NCBI RefSeq assembly: GCF_022347545.1
Contig: NZ_JAKREW010000021.1
Location: 32,917 to 96,916 of the forward strand
Source: Terribium retamae
Lineage (GTDB): Bacteria > Pseudomonadota > Alphaproteobacteria > Rhizobiales > Rhizobiaceae
Length of the DNA stretch: 64,000 bases
Reading direction: 5' to 3'
Part shown: piece after piece, positions 1 through 9,090 of the stretch
Layout: each line of letters opens with the position of its first letter
Numbering within the stretch: position 1 is the first letter of the stretch
Notes under the pieces: model-generated
The model's database searches: none
Told to the model about the DNA's origin: nothing
The model's input: the letters and a program-made list of their open reading frames with translations, nothing else
Program-made: the position numbers and the translations under genes

Positions 1-1
1 G

Positions 2-916
2 GCGGCACTGCTTGCATCGGTGGCGATTGCCGGAGCTCACGCCAAGGATCTCAACAAGGTCGGCATTTCCGTCGGCTCGTTGGGCAACCCGTTCTTCGTG
101 GCCACCATCAACGGCATCACCGACAAGGCGAAGTCGATCAACCCCAACGTGGAAGTCACGTCGGTTTCATCGGACTACGATCTCAACAAGCAGTTCTCGC
201 AGATCGATAATTTCATCGCGGCAGGTGTCGACATCATCATGCTGAACGCCGTCGACCCCAAGGCAATCGGCCCGGCCATCGCCAAGGCCAAGGCCGCCGG
301 CATTGTCGTGGCGGCTTTCGATGTCGGCGCGGAAGGGGCTGATGTGACGGTGATGACCGACAACGTCTCTGCCGGGCGGCAGGCGTGCCAGTACATCGTC
401 GATCACCTCAAGGGGACCGGCGAGGTCATCATCGTCAATGGCCCGCAGGTGACGTCCATCGCCGATCGCGTGAAGGGTTGCAAGGAAGCTTTCGGTGCCG
501 CATCGGGGATCAAGGTCCTCTCCGACGACCAGGACGGCAAGGCGTCGCGCGACGGCGGCTTCGCGGTTGCACAGGCGCTGTTCACCAAATTCCCAAAAAT
601 CGACGGGATCTTCGCGATCAACGACCCGACCGGCATGGGCGTCGTCCTGGCGGCCAAGCAGCTCAACCGCAATGAGTTCATTCTGACCGGCGTCGACGGC
701 TCGCCGGATGTCGAAGCGGAACTGAAGAAGGGCGCCGACACGCCGTTCAAGGCGACCCCTTCCCAGGATCCTTACGGCATGGCTGCGCAGTCGCTGGAAC
801 TTGCCGCCAAGATCATGAATGGCGAGAAGGTCGAACCGAATGTCATCCTGCTCGATCCCAAGCTGATCACGGCCGAAAATGTCGGCGAGTACAAGGGCTG
901 GACCGCGGCTCGCTAG
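2..916 (+). CDS. Sugar-binding protein of a CUT2 ABC transporter (5' end cut by window)
   Basis: Periplasmic sugar-binding protein of the RbsB/Peripla_BP_4 family. The reading frame is open to the first base, and the visible start is the end of a signal peptide (AALLASVAIAGAHA, then mature KDLNK), so the true start lies left of the window. Family hallmarks seen are the GISVGSLGNPFF first strand, the DNVSAGRQACQYI segment and the FAINDPTGMGVV segment. The frame ends at TAG 914-916. Its own permeases are probably upstream, because the transporter downstream is followed by a second binding protein. It is followed by a GC-rich hairpin and then the rest of the operon. The sugar cannot be told from sequence. 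Confidence 0.9.
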   Translation, partial: AALLASVAIAGAHAKDLNKVGISVGSLGNPFFVATINGITDKAKSINPNVEVTSVSSDYDLNKQFSQIDNFIAAGVDIIMLNAVDPKAIGPAIAKAKAAGIVVAAFDVGAEGADVTVMTDNVSAGRQACQYIVDHLKGTGEVIIVNGPQVTSIADRVKGCKEAFGAASGIKVLSDDQDGKASRDGGFAVAQALFTKFPKIDGIFAINDPTGMGVVLAAKQLNRNEFILTGVDGSPDVEAELKKGADTPFKATPSQDPYGMAAQSLELAAKIMNGEKVEPNVILLDPKLITAENVGEYKGWTAAR

Positions 917-929
917 CCCTCGACTTGAT

Positions 930-953
930 GCAGCCGGCTTCCGGGCCGGCTGC
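930..953 (+). other. Intra-operon RNA hairpin after binding-protein gene
   Basis: A perfect 9-bp inverted repeat (GCAGCCGGC / GCCGGCTGC) with a 6-nt loop lies 14 nt after the binding-protein stop. No T-run follows, so it is more likely an mRNA 3'-end stabiliser or partial terminator than a full terminator. Comparable hairpins follow the other binding-protein genes in this window. Confidence 0.6.
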
Positions 954-981
954 GATTTCCTGCAGATCGTTGGAGATTTTC

Positions 982-1881
982 ATGTCGCGTATCGGGATCC
1001 ATTCATTCGTCTGGTCGGCAAGCTCCAATCGCGAGGCGCTGGAGAAGACGCTCGACCAGAGCAGGGAAGCCGGCTTCGACCTCATCGAGCTTTCTTATCT
1101 GGACCCCTCGCATGTGGACATTCCACGCCTGGCCAAGAGCATCGCGGACAGAGACCTTGGCGTCGCCATAAGCATCGGTCTGCCCGCCGAGGGCGACATA
1201 TCGAGCGCCGACAAGGCGACAGCGGAGCGTGGCGTCGACATTCTGGAGCGGACGGTGGCTCTCACGCGGGACCTTGGCGGCAGCAAGCTTGCCGGCATAC
1301 TCCAGACGGCGCACGGGCTGGAGACTTCCGCTCCGACCGCCGACAGTTGGAAGCGCAGCGCGCACACTTTGGCCGAGGTCGCGGAAAAGGCGAAAGCCGC
1401 AGGCGTTTCGCTCAATATCGAGATCGTGAACCGCTTCGAGAGCAATTTGCTCAACACCGCCGCGCAGGGGCTTGCCTTCATCGAGACCAGCGGGTCGGAC
1501 AATATCTTTCTCCATCTCGATACGTTTCACATGAACATCGAGGAGGCCGACGTCGCACTGGCGCTGCGCCACGCCGCGGGAAAGATCGGATATTTTCACA
1601 TCGGTGAAAGCCATCGCGGCTTCCTTGGCACCGGCAGCATCGACTGGGTGGCGATCTTCGACGCTCTGGTGGCCATCGGTTACGCGGATGACATCACCTT
1701 CGAATCCTTCTCCTCGGAAATTGTCGACGAAAAGCTGTCGCGCAAGACCGCTATCTGGCGCAATCTTTGGCAGGACAACATGGAGCTGGCCAAACACGCG
1801 CGTCGCTTTATCGATGTCGGGCTGGAGACGGCGCGTCGCAAACAGGAACTGGTCACCGCGAGCCACAGGCCCGGTGCGTGA
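982..1881 (+). CDS. Sugar phosphate isomerase/epimerase, xylose-isomerase-like TIM barrel
   Basis: 299-residue TIM-barrel protein of the AP-endonuclease-2/xylose-isomerase-like superfamily, resembling D-tagatose/D-psicose 3-epimerases. The expected four metal ligands are present in order: E147 (IEIVNR), D180 (LHLDTFH), H206 (YFHIGE) and E241 (TFES). ATG 982 is preferred over an upstream frame extension because GGAG sits 6 nt before it. It lies between a binding-protein gene and a kinase gene, so it probably interconverts an imported keto- or deoxysugar before phosphorylation. The substrate is not resolved; an inosose or hydroxypyruvate isomerase role cannot be excluded. Confidence 0.85.
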   Translation: MSRIGIHSFVWSASSNREALEKTLDQSREAGFDLIELSYLDPSHVDIPRLAKSIADRDLGVAISIGLPAEGDISSADKATAERGVDILERTVALTRDLGGSKLAGILQTAHGLETSAPTADSWKRSAHTLAEVAEKAKAAGVSLNIEIVNRFESNLLNTAAQGLAFIETSGSDNIFLHLDTFHMNIEEADVALALRHAAGKIGYFHIGESHRGFLGTGSIDWVAIFDALVAIGYADDITFESFSSEIVDEKLSRKTAIWRNLWQDNMELAKHARRFIDVGLETARRKQELVTASHRPGA

Positions 1882-1895
1882 GTTACGAGGCGACG

Positions 1896-3311
1896 GTGAA
1901 CCAACGGACATCAAGCGGGACACTCGCAGTTTTCGATCTCGGAAAGACCAATTCGAAGCTGTTTGTGTTTGCGCCCGACGGTACCTTGCTGGACGAGCGC
2001 CGCACCAAACCGGTGTGGAAGGATTATCGTGGCCGGCACGTGCTCGACGACGAGCGCCTGTTCGCCTGGATGAGCCGTGAGCTCGCCGATGTCGTTGCCA
2101 AGCACGATGTCGACGGGCTGATGGTCTCGGCGCATGGCTGCGCCTTCGCTCTGGTGCGCGGCGATGAGCTTCTCCATCCCGTGCTGGATTACGAGCAGGA
2201 GATCCCGCCCTCGACCGCCCGGGTGATCGACCCGATGCTGCCGGATTTCTCGGAGACCTACACGCCCTGGCTGCCGCTCGGCTTCTCCATCGCGCGCCAC
2301 ATCTATTGGCTGAAGCAGGAAGAGCCGAAAGCCTTTGCCGATACGCAGTGGATCCTCTGCTATCCGCAATATTGGGGCTGGCGGTTTTCCGGCCGCCCGC
2401 TGGCGGAATGGTCCTATCTCGGTGCGCACAGCCAGCTATGGGCTCCGCTGAAGCGCGACTTCTCCTCGCTGGTCGACCGGCTGGGCTGGCGCGAGATGTT
2501 CCCGGAGATAGAGCCCGCGGGCGCCGTGATCGGCGAGACGCTCGTTGCTTTGCCGGACGGGTCGAGCCGCTCAATCCGCGTCCACAACGGCGTGCACGAT
2601 TCCAATGCGGCACTTGCCTATTACCGCATGACTGGCCTGTCCGGCTTCACGCTGGTCTCGACCGGCACCTGGGTCATCATCATCAATCTCGACTGCCCGC
2701 TCGACGCGCTCGACCAGGAGCGCGACATGATTTCCAATGTCACGGTCGACGGTGAGCCGGCGCCGTCTCTGCGCTTCATGGGTGGCCGTGAATACGACCT
2801 GATCAGCGAGAACTGGAACCAGCCGATCTCGCAGCAGGCGGTCGAGCGTGTGATGGCGCGCGGCATCTTCGCCTTGCCTTCCTGGGCCGCCGGCGGGCCG
2901 TTTCCGGAGATCAGCGGCAAGATCGTCGGCGGTGATGTCGAGGGCGAGGAGCGCGCAGCCGTTGCCGCGCTCTATGTGCTGATGATGACGGACCTGTCGC
3001 TCGACCTGATCCGCTCCGACAATCTCCTGGTGGTCGATGGCGGCCTCGCCAAGATCGAGCTCCTGACGGCAATGCTCGCACAACTGCGCCCCGGCCAGAC
3101 CGTCATTCACTCCGAAATGAGCGAAGGCTCTGCAACGGGCGCAGCCGCCCTTGCCTTCAAGGCGCTCGGAACGATGCCGTTCCGCGACGAGACCGTGCCG
3201 GTCGCGGCGAGCAGCGTGGCGGGCCTCGAAGCCTATCGCGACCGCTGGCGCGAACTGGCCGGCAATGCTCGGGATGCCGCGCGTGCCGAGAAAAGGGAGG
3301 CAAGCCTGTGA
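1896..3311 (+). CDS. FGGY-family carbohydrate kinase, rhizobial RhaK-like
   Basis: Sugar kinase of the FGGY/ASKHA fold, about 471 residues. The N-terminal phosphate loop reads AVFDLGKTNSK, the second lobe has HDSNAALAYY and VSTGTWVII, and a C-terminal VVDGGLAKIELL motif follows. It resembles the non-canonical kinase of rhizobial L-rhamnose loci (RhaK), which is essential for uptake as well as phosphorylation in Rhizobium leguminosarum; that link is from family knowledge. Start choice: GTG 1896 has GAGG 5 nt upstream. GTG 1878, which overlaps the upstream stop by 4 bp, is an in-frame alternative adding six residues. Its 3' end overlaps the ATPase start. Confidence 0.85.
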   Translation: MNQRTSSGTLAVFDLGKTNSKLFVFAPDGTLLDERRTKPVWKDYRGRHVLDDERLFAWMSRELADVVAKHDVDGLMVSAHGCAFALVRGDELLHPVLDYEQEIPPSTARVIDPMLPDFSETYTPWLPLGFSIARHIYWLKQEEPKAFADTQWILCYPQYWGWRFSGRPLAEWSYLGAHSQLWAPLKRDFSSLVDRLGWREMFPEIEPAGAVIGETLVALPDGSSRSIRVHNGVHDSNAALAYYRMTGLSGFTLVSTGTWVIIINLDCPLDALDQERDMISNVTVDGEPAPSLRFMGGREYDLISENWNQPISQQAVERVMARGIFALPSWAAGGPFPEISGKIVGGDVEGEERAAVAALYVLMMTDLSLDLIRSDNLLVVDGGLAKIELLTAMLAQLRPGQTVIHSEMSEGSATGAAALAFKALGTMPFRDETVPVAASSVAGLEAYRDRWRELAGNARDAARAEKREASL

Positions 3312-4819
3312 GTGCCGCCCCCTATGTCAGCCTGACCGGCATGTCGAAATCCTTCGTTGGCGTGAAGGCGCTGAAGGATGTCAGCTTCGACGTGCGCCCG
3401 GGCGAAGTGCATGCGCTGCTCGGCGAAAACGGCGCCGGAAAGTCGACGCTGATCAAGATGATGTCGGGCCTCTATTCGCCCGATGCCGGCACCATCACGG
3501 TGGATGGCAAGGACATGAAGTTCGCTTCCACGCGCGATGCGTCGGCCGCCGGCATAGCCACCGTCTATCAGGAGCTGTTGCTGTTTCCCGAGCTGACCGT
3601 CGCGGAAAATGTCTTCCTCGGCAACTACCCGCGCAGGCCGGGCGGCTGGATCGACTGGGCCGAAGTGCGGGCGCGCACGCGCGCGCTTCTGGACCAACTC
3701 GACACCTTCGACCTCGATGTCGACGCCAAGGTGCTGACGCTGTCGGTGGCGCAGCGCCAGCGCGTCGAGATCACCAAGGCGCTTTCCAAGAATGCGCGCA
3801 TCCTGATCATGGACGAACCGACCGCCTCGCTGGTGGAGTCGGACGTGCAGCGTCTGATGGCGGTGGTGCGGCAGTTGCGCGAACGCGGCGTCGGCATCGT
3901 CTATGTCAGCCACCGCATGCCGGAGATCTTCGCGCTGGCCGACCGCGTCACCGTGCTGCGCGACGGCGGCTATGTCGCCACCCGTGACATTGGCGAAGTC
4001 GACGAAGCACAACTCGTTTCCATGATGGTCGGCCGGCCGATCGACAGCCTGTTCCCCAAGGCCGACGCCAAGATCGGCGACACGGTTCTGGAGGTGAAGA
4101 ACCTCAATCACGGCCGCCATGTGCAGGATATTTCCTTTTCCTTGCGGCGCGGTGAGATCCTCGGCGTTGCCGGCCTGGTCGGCAGCGGCCGCACCGAACT
4201 CGCGCTCACGTTGTTCGGCATGACGCCGGCGACCTCGGGCGAGATCGTCCTGGAGGGCAGGACGGTCGCCATCACCTCGCCGCGCCAGGCGCGCGACCTC
4301 GGCATCGCCTATGTGCCGGAGGATCGCGGCCAGCAAGGCTTGGTGAAACAGATGGCGATCCGCAAGAACGTTTCGATGGCTTCTATCGAGCGCTTCTCGG
4401 CTGGCATCTTCATCAAGGCCGGGGCGGAAGCGCAGCGTGCGCTCGACGCAGTCAAGCGCCTCAGTGTCCGTTGCCGCAACATCGCACAGCCGGTCGGCGA
4501 ACTGTCGGGCGGCAACCAGCAGAAGGTGGTCATCGCCAAATGGCTGGAGACCAATCCCAAAGTGCTGATCCTCGACGAGCCGACGCGCGGCGTGGATGTC
4601 GGCGCCAAGGCGGAGATCCACACCATCATGGGTGAGCTGGTGAAACAGGGGGTCGCCATATTGATGATCTCCAGCGAGCTCCCGGAAGTGCTCGGCATGA
4701 GCGACCGTGTGCTGGTGATCAGCGGCGGCCGCCTCACCGGCGAGATCGACAGGGCGGACGCGACGCCCGAACGGGTCGGCATGGCGATGACCGCGCATCA
4801 GAGTGGGGAGGCCGCCTGA
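3308..4819 (+). CDS. CUT2-type sugar ABC transporter ATPase (two ABC domains)
   Basis: 503-residue cytoplasmic ATPase with two tandem ABC domains, as in RbsA/RhaT. Domain 1 has Walker A GENGAGKST, signature LSVAQRQRVEI and Walker B ILIMDEPTA. Domain 2 has a degenerate Walker A (GLVGSGRTEL), signature LSGGNQQKV and Walker B VLILDEPTRGVD. A degenerate second Walker A is normal for this family. GTG 3308 overlaps the kinase stop (GTGA) and has GGGAGG 8 nt upstream. The stop overlaps the next ATG (TGATG), indicating translational coupling to the permease. Confidence 0.95.
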   Translation: MSAAPYVSLTGMSKSFVGVKALKDVSFDVRPGEVHALLGENGAGKSTLIKMMSGLYSPDAGTITVDGKDMKFASTRDASAAGIATVYQELLLFPELTVAENVFLGNYPRRPGGWIDWAEVRARTRALLDQLDTFDLDVDAKVLTLSVAQRQRVEITKALSKNARILIMDEPTASLVESDVQRLMAVVRQLRERGVGIVYVSHRMPEIFALADRVTVLRDGGYVATRDIGEVDEAQLVSMMVGRPIDSLFPKADAKIGDTVLEVKNLNHGRHVQDISFSLRRGEILGVAGLVGSGRTELALTLFGMTPATSGEIVLEGRTVAITSPRQARDLGIAYVPEDRGQQGLVKQMAIRKNVSMASIERFSAGIFIKAGAEAQRALDAVKRLSVRCRNIAQPVGELSGGNQQKVVIAKWLETNPKVLILDEPTRGVDVGAKAEIHTIMGELVKQGVAILMISSELPEVLGMSDRVLVISGGRLTGEIDRADATPERVGMAMTAHQSGEAA

Positions 4820-5820
4820 TGAGTGCCGTCGTCGATCTCCCACCGACCCGCCCGGCATCGGGCGCGCAAAGGCCAGGCTTCTTCCGGCGGCTGTTTGCCG
4901 ACTACGGCCAGGAACTGGTCGTGCTGGCCGCGGTCGTCGCCCTGTTCATCGTCGTGACGATGGTCAATCCGCGTTTCATCAGCGCCAACAACCTGACCAC
5001 GATCTTTTCTGGCAATGCATATATCGCGGTGGCTGCCATCGGCATGGCCATGGTCATCATCACCGGCCATATCGACGTCTCCGTCGGCGCGCTGATCGGC
5101 GTGCTGGCGACGATCTCCGGTACGCTGGCGGTCGCCGGCTATCCCATCTGGATCGCCTGGCTGGCGCCGGTGCTGGTCGGCATGGCGGTCAATGCCTGCA
5201 TCGGCGGTCTGGTCGCCTATGCGCGCATCCCTTCGATCGTGGTGACGCTCGGTGCCTTGTCGATCATGCGCGGCGGGCTGATCAGCGTCACCGGTGGTAC
5301 CTGGATCACCAATCTGCCGCCGTCCTTCCTGATTGCACAGAAGAGTGTCTTAGGCCTGCCGGTACCGCTGGTCGTCATGGTGGTCCTGACCGTGCTTGCT
5401 GCACTGTGGATGCGCTACTCGGCCTTCGGTCGTTCGCTTTATGCCATCGGCGGCAATGCGGAGGCGGCACTCGCCACCGGCATACCCGTCGAGCGCCGCA
5501 CTGTCGCGGTGTTCGTCATCCATGGCGCCTTCGCCGGGCTGGCGACCATCCTGTTCGCAACGCAGCTGCAGGTGATCCAGTCGACGGTGCCGCCCAATCT
5601 GGAACTCACCGTCATCACCGCCGCCGTCATCGGCGGTGTGTCGATCCTCGGTGGCTCCGGCACGGTCATCGGCTCGACGCTGGCGACCATCCTGTTCGCC
5701 ACGATCGGCTCGGCGCTGATCTTCGTCAACGTCTCGGCCTACTGGCTGCGCGCGGTCATCGGCCTGCTGATCCTGGCGACGGTGCTCGCCGACATGCTGC
5801 GCCGGCGCGGCAGGATTTGA
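4819..5820 (+). CDS. Sugar ABC transporter permease (BPD_transp_2)
   Basis: 333-residue inner-membrane permease of the RbsC/RhaP family. A hydrophilic N-terminal tail of about 25 residues precedes repeated hydrophobic helices. Typical motifs are AIGMAMVIITGHIDVSVGALIG in the first half and AVIGGVSILGGSGTVIGS near the C terminus. The ATG overlaps the ATPase stop by one base. With the next gene it should form the heterodimeric membrane channel for the adjacent ATPase. Confidence 0.93.
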   Translation: MSAVVDLPPTRPASGAQRPGFFRRLFADYGQELVVLAAVVALFIVVTMVNPRFISANNLTTIFSGNAYIAVAAIGMAMVIITGHIDVSVGALIGVLATISGTLAVAGYPIWIAWLAPVLVGMAVNACIGGLVAYARIPSIVVTLGALSIMRGGLISVTGGTWITNLPPSFLIAQKSVLGLPVPLVVMVVLTVLAALWMRYSAFGRSLYAIGGNAEAALATGIPVERRTVAVFVIHGAFAGLATILFATQLQVIQSTVPPNLELTVITAAVIGGVSILGGSGTVIGSTLATILFATIGSALIFVNVSAYWLRAVIGLLILATVLADMLRRRGRI

Positions 5821-5831
5821 GGGGCGCACGG

Positions 5832-6776
5832 ATGAACTGGAAATCCCTGCTCCGTCACGAAACCTTCCTGGCGCTTTTGCTGGTTGTCGTGCTGATCGTG
5901 CTGTCGTTCCAGTCCGATCGTTTCTTCACCGTCTCCAACCTGCTCAACCAGGGCCGGCTGATGACCGAGATCGGCCTCATCGCCATCGCCATGACCTTCG
6001 TCATCGCCACCGGCGGTATCGATCTCTCCGTCGGTTCGATCCTCGGCCTGACCGCGATCCTGACCGGCGTGTTCTGGCAGAACATCGGCATGCCATTGCC
6101 GCTGGCGGCAATCGCGGCGATCGCCGTCGGCACGCTGGCGGGTTTCGCCAATGGCGCCATCATCACCCGTTTCAACGTGCCGCCACTGATCGCGACGCTG
6201 GCGACACTCGCGCTCTATCGTGGGCTGGCCGAGGGCATCAGCCAGGCCCGCTCGGTGCGCGGTTATCCAGACTGGTTCTATGTGCTCGGCCAGGGCGAGG
6301 TGCTGGGCGTACCGACGCAGCTCTGGATCCTGGCGGCGGCGGCGATCATCGCTTCGATCATCCTTGCCTACACGCGCTGGGGTCGCACCGTCTACGCCAT
6401 CGGCTCCAACGAGGTCGCCAGCCGCTTTTCCGGCCTTTCGGTCGAGAAGACCAAGCTCGCCCTCTACACCGCGTCTGGTTTCGCGGCGGCGGTGGCCGGC
6501 GTGATCTTCGTCTCGCGTGTCTCGACCACACGCTCCGACATGGGCACCGGCATCGAACTCGACGCCATCACCGCAGTGGTGCTCGGCGGCACCTCGATCT
6601 TCGGCGGCCGCGGCACCATCGCCGGCACCATGATCGGCCTTTGCCTCATCCAGGCGCTGAAGAATGGCCTGTCGCTCGCCGGGGTGAAGGGCGACGGCAC
6701 CATCATGCTCATCGGCGCGGTACTGATCCTGGCGATCCTCGCCAGCAACCTCTTCGAGAGGAGCGGCACTCGATAA
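5832..6776 (+). CDS. Sugar ABC transporter permease (BPD_transp_2), second subunit
   Basis: 314-residue inner-membrane permease homologous to the preceding one (RhaQ-like position). The family motifs are TFVIATGGIDLSVGSILG, AIGSNEVASRFSG and AVVLGGTSIFGGRGTIAGT. ATG 5832 is 11 nt after the previous stop with a G-rich Shine-Dalgarno region; a longer upstream reading frame in this phase runs antonymously through the first permease and is not coding. A 61-nt gap separates it from the second binding protein. Confidence 0.93.
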   Translation: MNWKSLLRHETFLALLLVVVLIVLSFQSDRFFTVSNLLNQGRLMTEIGLIAIAMTFVIATGGIDLSVGSILGLTAILTGVFWQNIGMPLPLAAIAAIAVGTLAGFANGAIITRFNVPPLIATLATLALYRGLAEGISQARSVRGYPDWFYVLGQGEVLGVPTQLWILAAAAIIASIILAYTRWGRTVYAIGSNEVASRFSGLSVEKTKLALYTASGFAAAVAGVIFVSRVSTTRSDMGTGIELDAITAVVLGGTSIFGGRGTIAGTMIGLCLIQALKNGLSLAGVKGDGTIMLIGAVLILAILASNLFERSGTR

Positions 6777-6837
6777 CAAGGGAGAAGCGTCCTTCACTGC
6801 CGCTCATCAGTGTCCGGACGAATAATTGGAGGATGAA

Positions 6838-7947
6838 ATGCATAAAATCGTGCTCAGCGCACTGCTGGCCTTGTCCTTCTCGACAAGCCTCAGCCATGCC
6901 CAATCCGCCGCCTGGACCGGTGGTGACGACTTGCCGACCAACCCGCTCGCCTGCGATGCCACGCCGGCGACGGTCGCCGCCAAGCCTTATGACGGCGGCT
7001 CACCGACGAATGCGCCCGACCGCAAGGGCAAGACGCTGAAAGTCGTCGATGTGCCGAAGCTGGTCGGCATCGGCTATTTTAACGCCACGTCCAAGGGCAT
7101 TGCCGATGCGGCCAAGGAAATCGGCACGATGGATGCCAAGACCGACGGTCCGAGCAAGGCCAACATCGATGACCAGATCACGCTGATCGACAACTACATC
7201 ACCAGCGGCGTCGACGGCATCCTGTTCGCCGCCAACGACCCTGTCGCGATCGCGCCGGTGCTCAAGAAGGCGCTCGCCGCCGGCATCAACGTCGTCGGCT
7301 ACGACGCCAACTCGACGCCGGATGCACGCCAGTGGTTCGTCAACCAGGCCGAGTTCAACGGCATCGCCAAGGCGATGGTCGATTCCATGGCCAAGGAGAC
7401 CGGCGAGGATGGCGCCTTCGCCATTGTCACCTCGACCTTCACCACGCCGAACCAGGCGCGCTGGATTGCCGAAATGGCGGCCTACCAGGCCAAGTGCCAT
7501 CCGAAGATGAAGTGGCTGGAGACGGTGGAAGCGCAGGAGGACAACATCCTTTCCTTCAACCAGACCAACACGCTGCTCAACAAATATGGCGACGAGCTGA
7601 AGGGCGTCTTCGGCATGACCAGCGTCGCCACGCCGGCGGCTGCGGATGCGGTCACGCAGGCCAACAAATGCGGCAAGGTCGCGGTCGTCGGCCTCGCCAC
7701 GCCGAACGCCATGAAGCCCTATGTTGCGGCCGATTGCGTGAAGTCGGTGGTGCTGTGGAATCCGGTTGATCTGGGCTACGCCGCCGCTCACGTGCTGCGC
7801 GCCGTCGCCGACGGAACTCTGGCGCCGGGAGCAACCTCGGTGAAGGCTGGCAAGCTTGGCGATCTCTCGGTCATCAACGGCTCGGAGATCCTGCTCGGCG
7901 CGCCGACCGTCTTCACCAAGGACAACATCAACAATTTCGACTTCTGA
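6838..7947 (+). CDS. Sugar-binding protein, RhaS/LsrB-like
   Basis: 369-residue periplasmic binding protein with a signal peptide (MHKIVLSALLALSFSTSLSHAQ). The LVGIGYFNATSKGIADAAKEIG opening and the ANDPVAIAPVLKKALAAGINVVGYDA segment match the rhamnose/autoinducer-2 binding-protein subfamily. GGAGG five nt before ATG 6838 fixes the start; an earlier TTG is out-competed. It follows directly on the ATPase and two permeases and is the likely partner of that transporter. A perfect 13-bp hairpin lies 39 nt after the stop. Confidence 0.9.
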   Translation: MHKIVLSALLALSFSTSLSHAQSAAWTGGDDLPTNPLACDATPATVAAKPYDGGSPTNAPDRKGKTLKVVDVPKLVGIGYFNATSKGIADAAKEIGTMDAKTDGPSKANIDDQITLIDNYITSGVDGILFAANDPVAIAPVLKKALAAGINVVGYDANSTPDARQWFVNQAEFNGIAKAMVDSMAKETGEDGAFAIVTSTFTTPNQARWIAEMAAYQAKCHPKMKWLETVEAQEDNILSFNQTNTLLNKYGDELKGVFGMTSVATPAAADAVTQANKCGKVAVVGLATPNAMKPYVAADCVKSVVLWNPVDLGYAAAHVLRAVADGTLAPGATSVKAGKLGDLSVINGSEILLGAPTVFTKDNINNFDF

Positions 7948-7986
7948 GATTGCAGAGGAGATGCACGTTGGAGCGTCTCCTCCCAA

Positions 7987-8018
7987 GAAATCGGCCGGCC
8001 CGCTTGCCGGCCGATTTC
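7987..8018 (+). other. Strong intra-operon RNA hairpin after second binding-protein gene
   Basis: A perfect 13-bp stem (GAAATCGGCCGGC pairing with its complement) with a 6-nt loop sits between the binding-protein stop and the aldolase start. There is no T-run. The likely role is protection of the upstream mRNA end or partial attenuation, giving more binding protein than enzymes. Confidence 0.65.
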
Positions 8019-8043
8019 AGCCCCGAAATTGGAAAGGATCGCC

Positions 8044-9090
8044 ATGCCTGCGGTCGATTGGCAAGCCGAGCTTGCCGCGCTGAAAACCCTGTCGGCCCGT
8101 ATCGGCAACGACCCTTTGCTGACGCAGGGAGCTGGCGGCAACACGTCGCTTAAGGTCGACGGCACGCTCTGGATCAAGGCGTCCGGGACCTGGCTCGCCC
8201 ATGCCGCCGAGCGCGACATCATGGTGCCCGTCGAGATGGCACCGTTGATCGCGGCGGTCGAGGCTGTCGACCCCGCCGCCGAGCAGGCGCAGCAATTCGT
8301 CGTCACCGAACTCAACGGCTCGGGCCTGCGCCCCTCGATCGAGACCACCGTGCATGCGCTGATGCCGCACCGCGTGGTGCTTCATGTCCATTGCGTCGAC
8401 ACCATCGCTTTTGCCGTGCGCAGTGACTGCGTCGAGCAGATCGGCCCACGCCTTGCCGGCCTCGATTGGGCGTATGTGCCTTATGCGCGGCCCGGCCTGC
8501 CGCTGGCGCTCGCCATCGCCGAACACAGCGGCAACCGGCCGGATGTGCTGATCCTGGCCAATCATGGTCTTGTCGTCGGCGCCGAAACGGTGACAGAGGC
8601 CGAAACGCTGCTGGACGACGTCAAGGCGCGGCTGCGCGTCGCTCCACGCACCGCGCCCGACCCCGACACGGACACGCTGGTCCGCCTGATGGCCGGCGGC
8701 GACTACCGGTTGCCGTTGTCCGAGGCCGCTCACGCGGTCGCGACCGATCGGCAGAGCAACGCACTGGCTGCTCGCGGAAGCCTCTACCCGGATCATGTGA
8801 TCTTCCTCGGCGCCGGTTCGGTCATCGCGGCGCGAGATGAAGATGCTGCCGCCGTGGTGAGGCGTCTGGATGCAGCACCCATCGCGATCCTGTGGCCGGA
8901 GATCGGCGTCCTCATGCGCAACGATGCGGTACCCGGCGCGGACGCCATGGCGCGCTGCCTTGCCGATGTGACGGCGCGCATTCCTGCTGATGCGCCGGTC
9001 CGCATGCTGACTGAAGAGGAGCATCGACAACTGACCGACTGGGACGCGGAGAAGTACCGGCAGGAGCTCGCTCGGAAGAAGATCGCCTGA
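8044..9090 (+). CDS. Class II aldolase/adducin-domain protein, RhaD N-half-like
   Basis: 348-residue protein with a class II aldolase fold. The glycine-rich phosphate loop is QGAGGNTSLK, the catalytic-acid region is SIETTVHAL, the zinc ligands are in LHVHCVD, and a third histidine is in ANHGLVV. The length and the C-terminal part (FLGAGSVIAARDE) match the aldolase half of bifunctional rhizobial RhaD-type aldolase/dehydrogenase proteins, but no SDR half follows. ATG 8044 has GGAAAGGA upstream; the stop overlaps the next start (TGATG). It probably cleaves a phosphorylated 1-keto sugar or acts on a related intermediate. Confidence 0.8.
   Translation: MPAVDWQAELAALKTLSARIGNDPLLTQGAGGNTSLKVDGTLWIKASGTWLAHAAERDIMVPVEMAPLIAAVEAVDPAAEQAQQFVVTELNGSGLRPSIETTVHALMPHRVVLHVHCVDTIAFAVRSDCVEQIGPRLAGLDWAYVPYARPGLPLALAIAEHSGNRPDVLILANHGLVVGAETVTEAETLLDDVKARLRVAPRTAPDPDTDTLVRLMAGGDYRLPLSEAAHAVATDRQSNALAARGSLYPDHVIFLGAGSVIAARDEDAAAVVRRLDAAPIAILWPEIGVLMRNDAVPGADAMARCLADVTARIPADAPVRMLTEEEHRQLTDWDAEKYRQELARKKIA

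Noticed and set aside
1003..2613. 536-codon minus-strand open frame
   Set aside because: Antisense to the epimerase and kinase genes; Arg/Pro-rich product without family features, an effect of high GC codon bias.
3233..4858. 541-codon minus-strand open frame
   Set aside because: Shadow of the ABC ATPase gene; no domain and no ribosome site.
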